A stretch of 57,246 nucleotides of DNA from Syntrophobacteraceae bacterium. GTDB taxonomy: Bacteria; Desulfobacterota; Syntrophobacteria; Syntrophobacterales; Syntrophobacteraceae. The notes under the pieces are model-generated. The model was not told the origin of the DNA and ran no database searches. It saw only the letters and a list, made by a program, of their open reading frames with translations. Numbering within the stretch: the stretch's first letter is position 1; every line of letters starts with the position of its first letter. Location of the stretch: NCBI GenBank assembly GCA_031292195.1, contig JARLHP010000220.1:1-57246 (forward strand), written 5' to 3'. The position numbers and the translations under genes were made by a program. Shown here piece after piece: positions 14,899 through 21,593 of this stretch.

Positions 14899-15207
14899 TT
14901 ACTCGTTCGCCGTATGAGTGATGGGCTTGATCCGCTCGTATTCATTCCCGTGTGTGCTCAACGTGTCCCACATGTCGACATCCGCCTGTAGTCCCATCCA
15001 GAAATCGACTGTCGTTCCAAAGAATTTAGAAAGCCGGAAAGCGGTGTCGGGACTGACGCCTCGCCTTCCGCGGACAATCTCGTTAATCCGAATCCGTGAG
15101 ATGCCCAAAGCATCGGCCAGTTGCTTCCGGGTTAGCCCCAGAGGTTCGATGAACTCGTGACGGAGTATCTCTCCCGGGGGAGTGGGCCGTCTGTTCTTGG
15201 GAATCAT
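14899..15207 (-). CDS. higA: HigA-family antitoxin (XRE helix-turn-helix)
   Basis: A protein of 102 residues starting MIPKNRRPTPPGEILRHEF, which is the classic HigA/VapI N-terminus, followed by the helix-turn-helix LTRKQLADALGISRIRINEI and a C-terminal region DTAFRLSKFFGTTVDFWMGL. ATG at 15207 has AGGAGG 6 nt upstream and lies 14 nt after the toxin stop. Gene order toxin-antitoxin is as in HigBA. The antitoxin is intact whereas its toxin partner is broken, so it may now be an orphan regulator. Confidence 0.9.
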   Translation of the reverse strand: MIPKNRRPTPPGEILRHEFIEPLGLTRKQLADALGISRIRINEIVRGRRGVSPDTAFRLSKFFGTTVDFWMGLQADVDMWDTLSTHGNEYERIKPITHTANE

Positions 15208-15220
15208 GGTTACCTCCTGC

Positions 15221-15507
15221 CTAGTGGTACTGAACAAGCTCCAGATCAAAGGCATGTCCATCCTGGAAGCGAAAACACAGTCGCCAGGCGCCGCTCACCG
15301 ATATAGCCCACTTACCCCCCCCTGGCGATTCCCGTGCAAAGGGTGAAGATGATTTGAAGGCGGTGCGGCCAAGTCTTGGAGTTCTTTTGAACGGTTGAGC
15401 ATGTCAAGCTTTCGGAGGAGCCTCGGACCGAGCTCTGGAGGCACATGTCCGTGTTTACCTTCATTCCAGAAATCTTCGAGCCAGACCTGCGCAAATGTTT
15501 GAATATT
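15221..15507 (-). pseudogene. higB: HigB toxin gene with a G-run frameshift
   Basis: Translation on the minus strand gives IQTFAQVWLEDFWNEGKHG, HVPPELGPRLLRKLDML and SNHLHPLHGNRQG in one frame, then WAISVSGAWRLCFRFQDG and LELVQYH in another, ending at 15221. The two frames meet in a run of eight G (8 C on the plus strand, 15315-15322). Restoring the frame needs loss of two or gain of one G. The expected ATG before IQTF is AAT. So the toxin is probably dead, although a homopolymer frameshift could be phase-variable. Confidence 0.85.
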
Positions 15508-15544
15508 CTGGTGACCTTGTTAACATATATGTCAATAAACCCAT

Positions 15545-15625
15545 ATGACTTGGACGATCACCTATTACAGTGAAGCGGTCATGACTTGGGTTGAAGAGCT
15601 TCCCGTCGGCATCCGTGCCCATTTT
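15545..15625 (+). pseudogene. 5' fragment of a Gp49/HigB-like toxin gene
   Basis: Codons from ATG 15545 give MTWTITYYSEAVMTWVEEL followed by PVGIRAHF, the N-terminus of phage Gp49-like (HigB-type) toxins. The family similarity stops exactly at 15623, where a 95-bp exact copy of the phd antitoxin gene begins in a different frame. It is a truncated fragment at an illegitimate joint. Confidence 0.7.
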
Positions 15626-15717
15626 GATCATCACACAGAATGGCGAAGCCAAGGCAGTCATGCAGGACATTGAAAGTTATGAGCAAACGCAGGAAACTAT
15701 GGCGCTGCTGAAAATTC
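15623..15717 (+). pseudogene. 95-bp exact copy of the phd antitoxin interior
   Basis: Identical over all 95 bases to 18515-18609 inside the intact phd gene (LIITQNGEAKAVMQDIESY and following codons). It is bounded on the left by the Gp49-like toxin fragment. Perfect identity points to a recent copy event or gene conversion. From 15718 to 16415 I see no recognisable gene; short ORFs there have no family features. Confidence 0.9.
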
Positions 15718-16415
15718 ACCGAGACGGGAATTTGTCAAACTCCGCGCCTCAGATCTTCATGGTCGAACAAATGCGCGAGACATCCCGGATAGTCACGACC
15801 ACGGAGTATCCCTCGGAAAAATCTGGTGTGCTTTATAGTTTGCGCTTTACCTGTCCCTCCTGGACCTTGAAAAAGAGGGAATCAACCGGGCGTATATTGG
15901 GAGGTCACGCAAATTCCTATTTCAAGGTTCCCCCTCTGTTCCCGCAAGGGCCGATCCCCTCTCTCGCGCTTTCATTAAACTGCCATTTTACGGGCTGAAA
16001 ATACTGATCTAAGGCCATAAAACGGCCTCGCTCTCGACCTAAATCCCCGTCAATTAGGCTTCCCGCTTGGTCCGACGCCGATTCCGACGATTCCGAAAAA
16101 TATTCCCATGCACTCAGGCTTCCCGGAAACTCACAAAAAAGCTGAGATTCGGGCTGCTCGAGCGGCTGCCCTGAAGGGGCTCGAAACGACCCTTAGTGAA
16201 GGAAGAGTGATCTCTAGCGTCGAAGATGTTACCAGAATTTGGGGCGGGTCATATAACCGCCCCGGTGTTCGAGGAGGCAAGGATATCTTTAAATCGCCTA
16301 TAAGCCCGTTGTGCTCGCTCCGGGCGGCCTATCTAACTCTTGGCATAAACACCTATTATAGCCGCATCAATGCCTGTTGTTGCTATCCATGTTCTCATCG
16401 ATAAGCGCAAAAAAA

Positions 16416-17045
16416 TCACTGAGATGTAGAACCAGGACATAGCCCTGCAACGCTACGGACCACTTCACCCACGTTTTGATAATACGGCAGTATATTATCT
16501 ATTGCTGCAAGGGTATTGTTAAGCAGCGTGCGTTGAACGGCAGGGAGGTTTGATTTCGCAAGCAAATCATTCACTTGGTTCTGAAAGCCAGTCAGATTTG
16601 TGTCCGCAGTGCAGAAAAACGTCAGGGACTGCAGGCTTGTAAGATCCACATTTCGTTGAGGGTTACTATTCGCATTTTTCGCGTCAGTTCCTAGTTCCAA
16701 AAAAAACGACTTCGCGCTTCTGACCGATCCGTCGCAAAACCCCACGATCTCTTTACCGAAATCCCTCAAACTACTATGGTTACTCATCATGGACGCTTGC
16801 TGTCTAAGGTTCTGCACAGCAGGTAGGAGCAACCCGATCAGGACCGCTATAATCGAGATCACCGCCAGAAGCTCGATCAGAGTGAAGCCCGCCTGGCGTG
16901 GAAGAGATGCCCCGGCAGTTATCTCGCAGTCCTCGTCTTTGCTAAAAGAAACTCGCGAGCGATGTAATTGTGGTCTTCTCGCATTAATCGATGAAAACTG
17001 ATTGGCAGAATGGTTCAGACTGTATGTTAAGTGTCCATTATTCAT
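16416..17045 (-). CDS. Prepilin-type N-methylation protein, function unknown
   Basis: A 209-residue protein. The type IV prepilin/pseudopilin signature is internal: RQAGFTLIELLAVISIIAV with GFTLIE as the prepilin peptidase site, about 55 residues from the start. The long, polar leader is unusual and recalls the PulG-like/DUF1559 proteins with extended leaders. The mature C-terminal domain (about 120 residues) is not recognised and contains two cysteines. The start at 17045 is preferred because GGAG lies 6 nt upstream; an in-frame ORF extends 44 codons further with a spurious hydrophobic start. No pilin assembly genes are adjacent. Confidence 0.7.
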   Translation of the reverse strand: MNNGHLTYSLNHSANQFSSINARRPQLHRSRVSFSKDEDCEITAGASLPRQAGFTLIELLAVISIIAVLIGLLLPAVQNLRQQASMMSNHSSLRDFGKEIVGFCDGSVRSAKSFFLELGTDAKNANSNPQRNVDLTSLQSLTFFCTADTNLTGFQNQVNDLLAKSNLPAVQRTLLNNTLAAIDNILPYYQNVGEVVRSVAGLCPGSTSQ

Positions 17046-17289
17046 TGTTTTCTCCATCCTTTTTAATAATGGCGCATTGTTAATGCTTGACTCCTGGCAG
17101 CTTAACCCGAATGTCGTTCGTATCAGTATTATTATAACTATGGCAACTAACTTAATTCCCGGCGGGATTAGAATCAAGCAGGGTATCCCAAATTAATGGG
17201 TCTTCCGGCGATCGCGTACCGGGGCTTCACATGAGGGAAAGGGGAAAGGGGTCAAGTCTCCGTTTGCCGTATGCGTCCGGGGTGCGTTT

Positions 17290-17655
17290 GCGTCCGGGGT
17301 CTGACTAAACTAAGGGCTGAATATCAAAATACTATCACGCCTGGCCCATATCGTAACTGCTTGAAAATACGAGACCATGGTTTCACTTTCAGGCCTTTTT
17401 TTGCGCTCTCAACCGACATCTTCCTTGCCGCCGTTTGTATGCAAAGGTCTCGCGACATAGATACGGGCATGGCTCCTTTTCGTACATGTCTGTCCCGAGC
17501 GGCATCCGCGAGTTCCGAGTTCTAATTTCACCCGCCCGCCCCCTCCCACATGGTCCCGGATCAAGTAGTATCCCCCGGGGGATGCAGCGCGGAAACGGCT
17601 GCCCGCGGCATCCCCGGTGGTCTCAATCGCGTAGTATCCCCCGAAGGAGTCACAG
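17290..17655 (+). repeat. Long dispersed repeat, copy 1
   Basis: Aligns with 19566-19868 from the CGTCCGGG-TCTGACTAAACTA start through CCATGGTTTCACTTTC, CATCTTCCTTGCCGCCGTTTG and GTCCCGAGCGGCATC, and ends with bipartite repeat copy D. Relative to copy 2 it has an insertion of about 50 bp (17437-17490). No intact ORF is shared. Confidence 0.8.
17541..17652 (-). repeat. Bipartite dispersed repeat, copy D
   Basis: A full-length inverted copy with both half-modules well preserved (GGATACTACGCGATTGAGACC and GGATACTACTTGATCCGGGA on the reverse strand), the clearest example of the internal direct duplication. Confidence 0.8.
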
Positions 17656-17887
17656 GCAGACGGAAAGCAACCGATGTGAAAAGCGCTTAGGATAAAAATT
17701 CCATTTTCAATACCTGATCGGGCCGTCCCACGGCTCATCTCGATCCGGTCGTCAAGGCGCGCTGTCAACGACTCCTTGCGGCCGGAAAGAAACCGGCTCC
17801 GAAATCATTGGAGCGGGGGATTTCTCCGATTGACTCCCAGCGCTGATACGCTTTACATATTATGTAACATATTCCAAGGCAGGCGCT

Positions 17888-18112
17888 ATGATCCGCTCGT
17901 TTCATGATAAGGACACAGAAGCGTTTTAGGGGCCGGAATGTGCAAAGATTTCAGGCCTTCCAGAAACAAGCGGAACGATGAATGCAAATTCTGGATACAG
18001 AAGCACTCTCCGAGCCTGAGCACCCTTCGCCGTTACGCAACAGCTCTCGGATGCAAATTGGAGATAAAGCTGATTCGCAGGAAACGAAATCGCCGGAATA
18101 TCTTGAAATCAT
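17888..18112 (+). pseudogene. Collapsed HigBA locus (toxin 5' part fused to antitoxin 3' part)
   Basis: From ATG 17888 the toxin N-terminus reads MIRSFHDKDTEAF; after a frameshift it continues RGRNVQRFQAFQKQAER. It is followed directly by the C-terminal end of an XRE antitoxin (SPSLSTLRRYATALGCKLEI) ending at 18112. The C-terminal half of HigB and the N-terminal half of HigA are missing, so one internal deletion plus a frameshift destroyed both genes. Confidence 0.75.
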
Positions 18113-18116
18113 AACC

Positions 18117-18236
18117 AACATCCGCGTCTGAGGGATATTCCATGATCGAGACCACCAGGGATGCCGCAGGCGCCTGTTTCCACTCTGGAGCCCCCGGGGG
18201 ATGCTACGTGATCCGGGACCATGCGGGAGGTGCGGG
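18117..18236 (+). repeat. Bipartite dispersed repeat, copy C
   Basis: Starts 4 nt after the dead HigA stop. It shares its left flank (CATCCGCGTCTGAGGGATATTCC) in part with copy A. Both half-modules are present. The rest of 18237-18368 holds no gene. Confidence 0.75.
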
Positions 18237-18368
18237 CGGCGTTTGGATCAGCCAGCATAACAGTTTGCCATCGGCGCATTCTATGGCTTCTTGGAAATAT
18301 CGAGCATTTCTTCGACAGGAGAGCCTTATGGAGTTTTCGCGTCGACCGTTTGATGGACAATGGATATC

Positions 18369-18398
18369 TTGACTAATGACCTTCTTGAGGTCTATATT
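18369..18398 (+). promoter_or_regulatory. Promoter of the phd-parE pair
   Basis: TTGACT (18369-18374), 18-bp spacer, TATATT (18393-18398), 27 bp upstream of the phd start. Position and match are good for a sigma-70 promoter. Confidence 0.5.
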
Positions 18399-18425
18399 TA
18401 GTCCTACCCCCGATGGAGGTGGATC

Positions 18426-18701
18426 ATGAAACTGACCAGTCAAATCAAGCCGATCAGCTATCTCAAAGCGCATGCCGCAGAGATCGTGCGCACACTGGGA
18501 GATAAACGAGAGCCTTTGATCATCACACAGAATGGCGAAGCCAAGGCAGTCATGCAGGACATTGAAAGTTATGAGCAAACGCAGGAAACTATGGCGCTGC
18601 TGAAAATTCTGGCGCTCGGTACTCGTCAGATAGACGAAGGCCGGGTTGTGTCCGCAGCCGACGCCATCAAAGGGGTTCGTGAGCGCAGGAGGGCTCACTG
18701 A
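18426..18701 (+). CDS. Phd/YefM-family antitoxin
   Basis: A 91-residue antitoxin with the Phd fold (QIKPISYLKAHAAEIV, then EPLIITQNGEAKAVMQDI) and a C-terminal toxin-binding tail ending in ERRRAH. GGAGG lies 6 nt before ATG. Its stop overlaps the toxin start by one base. A 95-bp internal piece is exactly duplicated at 15623-15717. The gene is intact although its toxin is frameshifted. Confidence 0.92.
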   Translation: MKLTSQIKPISYLKAHAAEIVRTLGDKREPLIITQNGEAKAVMQDIESYEQTQETMALLKILALGTRQIDEGRVVSAADAIKGVRERRRAH

Positions 18702-19023
18702 TGCCATTTCAGGTATTCCTGACCGCCGCCGCCTCCCGGGATTTGGAAGATTTATACGATTACATCGAAAAGCACGATGCACCAGACATGGCTGATCATG
18801 TCCTCGAACAGATTGAAAAATGCTTCGCCAGTCTGTCAGAAAATCCCCAACGCGGGACCTGCCCCAATTGTTGGCAATTGGACTTCGGGAATACCGGGAG
18901 ATTTATTTCAAACCATACCGCATCATTTACCGGGTCCTGGCCGAGACCGTCTACGTTATGGTGATCGCCGACGGTCGACGGGATATGCAGGCTTTGCTTC
19001 AGAGCCGATTGCTGCAGGCATGA
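18701..19023 (+). pseudogene. ParE/RelE-type toxin gene with a single frameshift
   Basis: The first frame gives MPFQVFLTAAASRDLEDLY and DYIEKHDAPDMADHVLEQI, typical of ParE-like toxins, up to NPQRGTCP. The rest, LLAIGLREYREIYFKPYRI, then IYRVLAETVYVMVIADGRR, follows in the +1 frame and ends at 19023. The break is near 18865-18875 and a one-base change restores a normal-length toxin of about 107 residues. Loss of the toxin with an intact antitoxin is the viable order of decay. Confidence 0.88.
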
Positions 19024-19112
19024 CACTACAGTTCAGATTTGTTTTCGTTTTAAAGCGGCTTCCAAGAACGCACTGCAAGCTCGCTGGATGTACCTGCCCC
19101 GTATTCTATGGG

Positions 19113-19197
19113 TGAGACCACGTAGGACGCGGGTCAGGGCTACCTGAAGATAATCAAGCACACCAGGTTTGCCTGATCCCTCTACTACGTGGTCTCA
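19113..19197. repeat. Palindromic relative of the repeat, copy G
   Basis: Perfect 13-bp inverted repeat: TGAGACCACGTAG (19113-19125) and CTACGTGGTCTCA (19185-19197), 59 bp apart. The arms reuse the GAGACCAC and TACGTG words of the bipartite module but in opposite orientation, so this may be a terminal-inverted-repeat (MITE-like) form. Confidence 0.6.
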
Positions 19198-19267
19198 GTC
19201 ATGGAAGAGCCATCAAGAAAGTCACCTGATCTTCCTCATCCAACACCCCCCTGTCCGTGCTTGGGAC

Positions 19268-19545
19268 TTATTTAGAATTCAGCCATCTGGCAATGTAATT
19301 GACTTTTTTTCCACCCACTTTTTTGAACCAGCCCCCCCGCGTAGAGTGTCCCGTCAGGACCGAGAGCGAGGGCATTACCATTAAAATCTACTCCAGTGCC
19401 CAAACTAGACCACATCTTGCCATTCCACTTGCCTACATTTTCTTTTTTGCCAATTCCTGCAGCATAGCAGACCATGCTCTGCCATTCCATTTGGCGATGC
19501 TGCTGGCTTTTGCGCTTCCGATAGACGTGAATATTCCTCCAGTGC
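19268..19545 (-). pseudogene. Fragment of a beta-propeller-type repeat protein
   Basis: The minus strand encodes repeats of the form FTSIG..ASSIAKWNGRAWSA and KWNGKMWSSLGTG, then ALALGPDGTLYAGG, ending FKKVGGKKVNYIARW. This periodic IAKWNG-x-W-S-x-LG / G-TLYAGG pattern belongs to large surface repeat proteins. At least two frameshifts are seen, one in a run of seven G where loss of one base restores the last repeat. Both ends of the original gene are absent. Confidence 0.75.
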
Positions 19546-19565
19546 GCCGTCCGGGGTCTGACTCG

Positions 19566-19868
19566 GCGTCCGGGATCTGACTAAACTAAAGGCCGAATAT
19601 TACAATACTATCGGGCCCGGCCCATATCGTAACTACTTGAAAATACTAGACCATGGTTTCACTTTCCGGCCTGTTTTTGCGTTCTTAACCGTCATCTTCC
19701 TTGCCGCCGTTTGTCCGTCCCGAGCGGCATCAGCGAGTTCCGAGGTTTAATTTCAGCCTCTGCCCAATCCCACATGGTCCCGGATCATGTAGCATCCCCC
19801 AGGGCCTCCAGTGTGCAAACACATCCCCGCGGCATCCCCGGTGGTCTCGATCACGTTATATCCTTCAT
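19566..19868 (+). repeat. Long dispersed repeat, copy 2
   Basis: The second copy of the long repeat (see 17290-17655), shorter by an insertion of about 50 bp. It again ends with an inverted bipartite repeat (copy E), so the bipartite element is part of the larger duplicated unit. No gene is seen between 19546 and 19977. Confidence 0.8.
19770..19868 (-). repeat. Bipartite dispersed repeat, copy E
   Basis: A full inverted copy at the right end of long repeat copy 2. Half-modules read GGATATAACGTGATCGAGACC and GGATGCTACATGATCCGGGA on the reverse strand. Confidence 0.75.
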
Positions 19869-19977
19869 GCACGGCTTTCTGCTTTCAACTTCGTCCTTAT
19901 TTTTGCCTTGACGATTACGGAATCTGGAATAGAAAGAAATTGAGGGGTGCTGTCTCGAGGCGCGCCAGGAGGAAACT

Positions 19978-20535
19978 ATGACAGAAACGGCACGAAAGAG
20001 TGCGAAATATGAGGATCTCTACGACATCCCCGACAACATGGTCGGCGAGATAATAGATGGTGAGCTGATCGTCACCCCCAGGCCTACGAGCAAACATGGT
20101 TATGTTGCGACGGCTCTAATCGAGGAAATCGGACCACCGTATCATCGCGGGCGGGGCGGCCCGGGAGGGTGGGTCTTCCTCGTCGAACCCGAAATCAGAT
20201 TCGGTAATCACACCATTGTCCCCGATGTGGCAGGATGGAAAACAGAAAGGTTCATCTGGGAGCAAAATCCTATACCGGTCATTCCCGACTGGGCTTGCGA
20301 AATTCTTTCTCCGAGCACCGCACGTGTGGACCGCGTAAAGAAGATGTCCAAGTACGCTGAGTCTGAAGTTCCCTATTTTTGGCTGATCGATCCGGGGCAA
20401 ATGATCCTGGAAATCTATCGACTTGAATCGGGTCGTTGGTCTTTGCTGGGGGTCTTCGAAGCATCTGCGAGATTGCGAGCCGAACCATTTCAAGATATTG
20501 AGGTCAATTTAGGAGACTTGTGGCCCGGCCCCTGA
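19978..20535 (+). CDS. Uma2-family (DUF820) putative restriction-endonuclease-fold protein
   Basis: A 185-residue protein of the Uma2/DUF820 family, PD-(D/E)XK-like nucleases of unknown biological role. The pattern is clear: EIIDGELIVTPRPTSKHGYV, then the active-site core TIVPDVAGWK near 80, then CEILSPSTARVDRVKKMSKYA with the E-x-x-S-P motif and lysines, and YFWLIDP. AGGAGG lies 5 nt upstream. It stands alone among repeats, a common context for these genes. The reading frame is intact. Confidence 0.88.
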   Translation: MTETARKSAKYEDLYDIPDNMVGEIIDGELIVTPRPTSKHGYVATALIEEIGPPYHRGRGGPGGWVFLVEPEIRFGNHTIVPDVAGWKTERFIWEQNPIPVIPDWACEILSPSTARVDRVKKMSKYAESEVPYFWLIDPGQMILEIYRLESGRWSLLGVFEASARLRAEPFQDIEVNLGDLWPGP

Positions 20536-20640
20536 TATGCCTGTATGCTCTTCATTAATCACTTCCCGCAACCCGCCCCCTTACATATCCTGTATCCTGG
20601 AGTAGCCCTCAGGCAACCCTCGTGTGCTTTCAGCTTTTTC

Positions 20641-20776
20641 AGCCCGGGGCATCCTGCGCGGTCTCAATCACGTGGTATCCCTCAGGGATACAGGAACACG
20701 ATAGTGTGGCGACACCAGCCACAACTTCGATTACGGACGGTTCAAGAAGAGGCGCACAAGCGCCGGCCGACATACG
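20641..20776 (-). repeat. 120-bp repeat, copy H, ending at the transglutaminase stop
   Basis: Aligns with 4993-5113 over about 120 bp. It contains one half-module of the bipartite family (reverse strand GGATACCACGTGATTGAGACC). Its right end lies 1-2 nt from the stop codon of the transglutaminase gene, so it may have inserted there or supplied the stop. The interval 20536-20640 shows no gene. Confidence 0.7.
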
Positions 20777-20777
20777 G

Positions 20778-21485
20778 CTATCCGTTCCAGATCTCCTCGT
20801 TTTCAAAATCCGGAAGTGAGGCCTTATCCCGCTCCCTCAGAAGCTCTTTTGATTTTTCGATGAAATCTTCACCATAGGTTTTTTTCCACGAATCGACTAT
20901 CGCCTCTACCGGGATGTCGGCGAAGGCGCCGGTAAGCTCCACGTATTCCATGTACCTTTTCTTCTCGGAATTGTAGGGCTGAAAAACGGAATCGTTTCGG
21001 CCGTCGAACTCAAGAGGCGCCACGTTGTGCTTCAGGCAAAGCTCGCGGTTGAAAGCCGGCGTGCACTTGACCCATTTGTCCCCCAGGAAGAATTCCACAA
21101 ATCCATGGTACACAAAAAGGTCCGTACCCAGAAATTCCAGCAGCTGCCTGGTAGCCAGGTGATTGCGCACCGTGGCGAACCCCACCCTTGAGGGTATTCC
21201 GCAACTCCGGCCCAGAGCGCACAGAAGCGAGGCCTTCGGAATGCAAAACCCCCTCCCCTTGCCTATGACGTAACTGGCACGGTAGTATTGAGGCAGCCAG
21301 AAAGGATAGTAAGGATCGTAGCGAATACCGTCGCGCACCGCAAGGTAGAGCTTTACGGCCCTTTCAACGGGGTCTTTGGCGCCCTCTGCCGCCCTGGCTG
21401 CATATTCCCTGACCACAGGGTGGTTGCTGTCTATTACCGCGGTCGGCTCCAGGTATTGCCGCATCTCGCCCCTTTCCTGTTGCAA
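20778..21485 (-). CDS. Transglutaminase-like cysteine protease-fold protein
   Basis: A 235-residue protein with a transglutaminase core. The nucleophile is the Cys in KGRGFCIPKASLLCALGR near 90, followed by the family phrase GIPSRVGFATVRNHL. The histidine is in YHGFVEFFLGDKWVKCTPAFN near 140. This subclass ends with TPAFN where others have a DPT motif. No signal peptide is visible, so it is probably cytoplasmic. Substrate unknown. A partial decayed copy lies at 14500-14690. It runs in the same direction as the wtp genes but 110 bp after them. Confidence 0.88.
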   Translation of the reverse strand: MQQERGEMRQYLEPTAVIDSNHPVVREYAARAAEGAKDPVERAVKLYLAVRDGIRYDPYYPFWLPQYYRASYVIGKGRGFCIPKASLLCALGRSCGIPSRVGFATVRNHLATRQLLEFLGTDLFVYHGFVEFFLGDKWVKCTPAFNRELCLKHNVAPLEFDGRNDSVFQPYNSEKKRYMEYVELTGAFADIPVEAIVDSWKKTYGEDFIEKSKELLRERDKASLPDFENEEIWNG

Positions 21486-21593
21486 TTTTTATCTTTCCAC
21501 AAACGTCGCCACCGCCTGCTTGAATAACCAGCAGGCCTCGATTATTCAACTATTTGCCCGTCAGTTCCGACGGTCCAAATAGGTAAAGGCCCT

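Larger units (their letters stand above)
17046..17887. other. Gene-free stretch with long repeat copy and bipartite repeat D
   Basis: No gene is supported. It contains the tandem GCGTCCGGGGT motif (near 17270-17300), the 370-bp long repeat (17290-17655) and repeat copy D at its right end. Near 17855 an AT-rich palindrome, ACATA-T-TATGT, lies upstream of a dead HigBA locus and may be its former operator. Confidence 0.6.

Noticed and set aside
14727..18236. A short protein conserved across bipartite repeat copies (reading IETTGDAAG...RDH)
   Set aside because: Several copies share an open frame, but others (A, B) shift by one base within the same segment, and there is no start or ribosome-binding site; sequence repetition explains it.
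3700..20800. CRISPR array
   Set aside because: Repeats are about 100 bp, irregularly spaced by kilobases and in both orientations; no short regularly spaced repeats with unique spacers.
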